Origin: an uncultured Sunxiuqinia sp.
Lineage (GTDB): Bacteria > Bacteroidota > Bacteroidia > Bacteroidales > Prolixibacteraceae
NCBI RefSeq assembly: GCF_963678245.1
Contig: NZ_OY782770.1
Coordinates: 930,001-994,000 of the forward strand
Direction: 5' to 3'
Length of the DNA: 64,000 nt
Part shown: positions 60,531-64,000 of the stretch, one piece after another
How positions within the stretch are numbered: the first letter of the stretch is position 1
Layout: each line of letters opens with the position of its first letter
Made by a program: the position numbers and the translations under genes
The notes under the pieces: generated by a model
Databases searched by the model: none
Seen by the model: only the letters and a program-made list of their open reading frames with translations
What the model was told of the DNA's origin: nothing

Positions 60531-62720
60531 TTATCTTACAAAAAGAAGTTCTCTATATTTTGGCAGTGGCCAAAGTTCGTTATCAACAGTCAGTTCGAGC
60601 TTATCGATATGATAGCGAATATCATCCAGGTAAGGATAAACAGTTTTTTCGTATGCTCTCGATTTTTCAACTGAGTCTTCAATTACATTGGCTACTTTGC
60701 GAGCTTCAACCATATTTTTCACCTTCGCTTTAATAGCTGAAATATGGCCGCTGATTTCTTTAATCAATTCCTTACGGGCAAAAGCCAGCTCCTCAAATTC
60801 CTTTTCAGAAAAAACCTCCTTCAGGTTTTTAACATTTTCCAGCAAGGTCGTTTGATACTGAATAGCTGTAGGGACGATATGGTTAATTGCCAAATCACCC
60901 AACACACGTGCTTCAATTTGAACCTTCATGATGTATTTTTCATACTCTACAGCAGTTCGTCCAACCAACTCTTTTTCTGATAAGACTTCTTGTACCGCAA
61001 AAAGCTTTTTTGTCTTTTCCGACAGGTATCCCTGTAAAGCATCAGGCACACTGTTGATGTTAGTCAGGCCACGCTTTTCAGCCTCAACAATCCAATCATC
61101 ACTATATCCGTCACCATCAAATCGAATCGGTTTGCAATCAATAATCAGCTTTTTCAATATCTGGAAAATAGCTTCGTCTTTTTTTACTCCGGTATCAATT
61201 AAGCTATCAACTTCCGTCCTGAATTGCGTCAACTGAGCAGCAACAGCCGTGTTTAAGGCAATAAGCGCGGGGGCACAATTGGCCGACGACCCAACAGCCC
61301 GGTACTCAAAACGGTTACCGGTAAACGCAAATGGCGATGTGCGATTACGATCGGTACTGTCCAGAATAATCTCTGGAATCCGGCCAATATTCAATTTCAA
61401 AGCTGTTTTTTCGTCCGGTGTCATTTTACGGTCAACCACTGACTCTTCCATCATATCGAGCATTTTACTGACTTCGGTTCCCAAAAAGACAGACAAGATC
61501 GAAGGCGGAGCTTCATTGGCTCCCAAACGATGAGCATTTGAAGCAGTTAGAATACAAGCTCTCATTAAGTCTTGATTATCGTACACCGCTTTCATGGCAT
61601 TTACCACAAACGTTAGAAACTGCAAATTTGACTTTGGGTTTTTACCCGGCGAATATAGGTTAACGCCTGTATTAGTGGATAATGACCAGTTGTTGTGCTT
61701 GCCCGATCCATTAATTCCGGCAAATGGTTTTTCATGAAACAGCACCCTAAAATGATGACGACGGGCAATCTTTTTCATAATGTCCATCAGCAATTGGTTA
61801 TGATCGTTCCCCAGGTTGGCCTCTTCGTAAATAGGAACAACTTCAAATTGATTTGGAGCAACCTCATTGTGACGGGTTTTCAGCGGAATACCTAATTTAT
61901 AAGCTTCATTTTCCAAATCTTCCATGTATCGATAAACCCGAGTTGGAATGGAACTGAAGTAATGATCATCCAGCTGTTGATCTTTTGATGATGAATGTCC
62001 CATCAAAGTCCGCCCCGTCAAAACCAAGTCAGGACGAGCCATAAACAGTGCTTCGTCAATCAGAAAATACTCTTGCTCCCACCCCAGATTGGCATTTACT
62101 TTTGTTACATTTTTATCGAAGAACTGGCAAACAGCGGTTGCCGCTTTATCCACGGCTTGTAGTGACCGCAACAACGGAGTTTTGTAATCTAATGCTTCGC
62201 CGGTGTATGAAATAAATACGGTTGGAATACACAGTGTTCCATCAACAATAAACGCCGGAGATGAAGCATCCCAGGCGGTATAGCCACGTGCTTCAAAGGT
62301 TTGGCGGATGCCTCCACTCGGAAATGAAGAAGCATCGGGCTCCTGCTGCGAAAGCAATTTCCCGCTGAATGCCTCCACAACACCACCATCTTCACCATGA
62401 ACGATAAATGCATCATGTTTTTCGGCTGTTCCGTCGGTCAACGGATGAAACCAGTGTGTATAGTGTGTTGCACCATTTTCGGTAGCCCAGGCCTTCATTC
62501 CCTGCGCCACCTGATCGGCCATTTTTCGATCTATTGCTCTCGAATTATCAACGGCGTCACAAACGGCTTTATAGGCCTCTTTGGAAAGGTATTTCTTCAT
62601 TTTAGGACGGTCGAACACCTTAATCCCAAAATAGTCGGAGGTTAGATTATGCTCCCGCTCAATTACAACCGGTTGTCTTTCCATAACCACCTGTAAAGCT
62701 TTAAATCTAAAGTCTGCCAT
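60531..62720 (-). CDS. glnN: Glutamine synthetase type III (GlnN)
   Basis: A 729-residue enzyme joining ammonia to glutamate with ATP, of the large GSIII class typical of Bacteroidota. Early TRNP-like region: FGIKVFDRPKMKKYLSKEAY; catalytic region: NLGWEQEYFLIDEALF (about residues 213-228), TRHNEVAPNQFEVVPIYEEA (about 286-305), GINGSGKHNNWSLS (about 339-352, ATP loop) and DSTDRNRTSPFAFTGNRFEYR (split; about 460-480). Regulation in this class is by effectors and transcription, not adenylylation (no such tyrosine site). Divergent from the second GS-family gene at 63.1 kb. Confidence 0.95.
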   Translation of the reverse strand: MADFRFKALQVVMERQPVVIEREHNLTSDYFGIKVFDRPKMKKYLSKEAYKAVCDAVDNSRAIDRKMADQVAQGMKAWATENGATHYTHWFHPLTDGTAEKHDAFIVHGEDGGVVEAFSGKLLSQQEPDASSFPSGGIRQTFEARGYTAWDASSPAFIVDGTLCIPTVFISYTGEALDYKTPLLRSLQAVDKAATAVCQFFDKNVTKVNANLGWEQEYFLIDEALFMARPDLVLTGRTLMGHSSSKDQQLDDHYFSSIPTRVYRYMEDLENEAYKLGIPLKTRHNEVAPNQFEVVPIYEEANLGNDHNQLLMDIMKKIARRHHFRVLFHEKPFAGINGSGKHNNWSLSTNTGVNLYSPGKNPKSNLQFLTFVVNAMKAVYDNQDLMRACILTASNAHRLGANEAPPSILSVFLGTEVSKMLDMMEESVVDRKMTPDEKTALKLNIGRIPEIILDSTDRNRTSPFAFTGNRFEYRAVGSSANCAPALIALNTAVAAQLTQFRTEVDSLIDTGVKKDEAIFQILKKLIIDCKPIRFDGDGYSDDWIVEAEKRGLTNINSVPDALQGYLSEKTKKLFAVQEVLSEKELVGRTAVEYEKYIMKVQIEARVLGDLAINHIVPTAIQYQTTLLENVKNLKEVFSEKEFEELAFARKELIKEISGHISAIKAKVKNMVEARKVANVIEDSVEKSRAYEKTVYPYLDDIRYHIDKLELTVDNELWPLPKYRELLFVR

Positions 62721-63077
62721 TATCTAAATAAGTTAAATTATAAAACATTGAAATTTCTTCAGCCAAATACAGAGCCCAAAAATAATGAATTTTGTAGCTA
62801 TCTTTTTATTTTTCATCTATGTTTATCCTGTTTCTCGGCAGGTTCATTCAAAATAATCAACCATTTTTGAATGAAGTAGGGTAAAAAAACAAGGGGTGAG
62901 GTCACACAACTTCGTTCGCAAGTGCAAATACTGTCATTTTGTTACAATGCAAATTTTAACGCGAAGAAATCAGTGAGTTGTGTTTTAAGTTGTTAATTTT
63001 TCGAATACCTTGTGTAAAATCAAGCAATATCATTATTTTGGTATTTGTTGACCATTAAATAAGAGCAAAGCAAAGAC
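62721..63077. other. Divergent promoter region of the two GS genes
   Basis: 357 bases between glnN (minus) and the second GS-family gene (plus). AT-rich with no gene. A TTTTG-rich stretch at 62938-62960 may hold the plus-strand promoter, but I could not assign a full consensus. No operator palindrome seen. Confidence 0.45.
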
Positions 63078-64000
63078 ATGACAAATAAGAAAGACCTGAT
63101 AAAAACAATAAAAGAAAGCACTCAATCGAAAATTAAATTCGCTGTAGTTGACATTGATGGTATATTGAGGGGCAAGACGATTCATAAAGATAAGTTTCTG
63201 GAAGTAGTTGATGGCGATATTGGGTTTTGTGATGTCATTTTTGGATGGGATGCCAATGACAAATGTTACGACAATGTAGAAATTACCGGCTGGCATACTG
63301 CCTATCCTGATGCAATTGCCCGAATTGATCTTTCGACCTACCGCAACATTCCGTGGGACAACGAATGTCCGTTTTTTCTGGCTGATTTCAGTTCTGAACC
63401 GGGCAAGGATTTGCCCGCTTGTCCTCGCAGCTTATTAAAACGAATCAGGAAACGTGCAACAGAGAAGGGCTTCGAAGCAGTATTCTCACAAGAATTTGAG
63501 TGGTTCAATTTTGTGGGAACTTCGAACGAGCTAGCCGAAAAGAATTATTCCGATTTGAAACCAATCTCGCCGGGAATGTTTGGCTACTCCATGCTTAGGC
63601 CAACACAATACCAAACCTATTTCAATGACCTGTTCGATTTGCTGGAGAAGTTTCAGGTAAGCCTCGAAGGCCTGCATACCGAAACCGGCCCCGGTGTTTA
63701 TGAAGCGGCAATTCGTTACGATAAAATTGTACAAGCTGCTGACAAAGCAGCACTTTTCAAAAACAGTGTAAAAGAAATTGCCTATCAACATGGAATAATT
63801 GCCAGTTTTATGGCTAAATGGAATGATAATCTTCCCGGTTGTAGCGGACACATTCATCAAAGTTTGTGGGATATCGGTCAAAAAAGAAACCTCTTTTTCT
63901 CGGGCGACAAACAATCACCGATGAGCAGGCTGATGGAAAGCTACCTGGCCGGACAGCTATATTGCTTACCTCACATTTTGCCTATGTATGCACCAACAAT
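63078..64000 (+). CDS. Glutamine synthetase family protein, cut by window end
   Basis: 307 residues visible from ATG 63078 (MTNKKDLIKTIKES). The N-terminal beta-grasp has FAVVDIDGILRGK and DVIFGWDANDKCY; the catalytic domain has SQEFEWFNF (Glu pair), GLHTETGPGVYEAAI and WNDNLPGCSGHIHQSLWD. Size and sequence put it in the GS family, possibly the gamma-glutamyl-amine/polyamine synthetase branch, since typical GSI motifs such as ANPYL are altered and it is not GSIII. The C-terminus, including the Arg-rich end of the active site, is missing. Its neighbour glnN makes a nitrogen-assimilation role plausible. Confidence 0.85.
   Translation, partial: MTNKKDLIKTIKESTQSKIKFAVVDIDGILRGKTIHKDKFLEVVDGDIGFCDVIFGWDANDKCYDNVEITGWHTAYPDAIARIDLSTYRNIPWDNECPFFLADFSSEPGKDLPACPRSLLKRIRKRATEKGFEAVFSQEFEWFNFVGTSNELAEKNYSDLKPISPGMFGYSMLRPTQYQTYFNDLFDLLEKFQVSLEGLHTETGPGVYEAAIRYDKIVQAADKAALFKNSVKEIAYQHGIIASFMAKWNDNLPGCSGHIHQSLWDIGQKRNLFFSGDKQSPMSRLMESYLAGQLYCLPHILPMYAPT

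Overview
The window looks like chromosome from a Bacteroidota bacterium, most likely a marine or sediment member of the Marinilabiliales/Prolixibacteraceae type (the lineage is inference). The evidence is SusC/SusD pairs with ECF sigma and FecR anti-sigma genes, a PorE-like type IX secretion lipoprotein, type III glutamine synthetase, GH97, many Cys-lipoproteins, and promoters of the TTG-N18/19-TAnnTTTG type instead of E. coli-like -35/-10 boxes.

Layout. 1-6.6 kb: thiol peroxidase (cut by the window edge), a cyclophilin lipoprotein, an LpxH-like phosphoesterase with a MurG-like glycosyltransferase and a TonB receptor, and a SRPBCC/GyrI-like protein. 6.6-13.2 kb: a divergent carotenoid cluster (crtW, cruF-like, crtD-like on minus; crtI, crtB, crtYcd on plus). 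Its gene set predicts a monocyclic keto-carotenoid of the deoxyflexixanthin type. 13.3-22.2 kb: housekeeping genes, including tRNA-Gln(UUG), folK, sppA, lpxK, a purine nucleoside phosphorylase and a PLP dehydratase. 22.5-36 kb: two outer-membrane uptake loci on minus. The first is ECF sigma / FecR / STN-SusC / SusD / zinc metallopeptidase / DUF4302-like; the second is a TonB receptor with a DUF4249 partner.

36.1-38.4 kb: an IS110-family element (about 1,241 bp) sits inside a lipoprotein gene. Joining the flanks at the shared CTTT restores one 358-codon reading frame. The 5' noncoding end of the element folds as nested perfect stems and carries short matches to its own ends and to the target, as expected of a bridge RNA. 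38.9-45.2 kb: SatP-like transporter, CE2-type esterase, DUF5995-like protein, IlvA, PorE-like protein.

45.3-58.2 kb: a roughly 12.9-kb integrative element bounded by 17-bp near-identical direct repeats. It holds a tyrosine integrase broken by one in-frame TAA, a small HTH regulator with a palindromic operator, an orphan tail tape-measure gene, an excisionase-like HTH, a gene II/X-like replication protein, an iteron-like array, a terminase-like HTH protein, an HNH-like protein, a probable small structured RNA with its own promoter and terminator, and a two-gene membrane-protein cassette at the right end. No capsid, portal, large terminase or relaxase was recognised, so it looks like a satellite, a decayed prophage or a composite. 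58.4-64 kb: GH97 glycosidase, type III glutamine synthetase and a divergent second glutamine-synthetase-family gene cut by the window end.

The best candidates for something undescribed are the IS110 bridge RNA with its readable guides and the RNA plus membrane-protein module at the right end of the integrative element.
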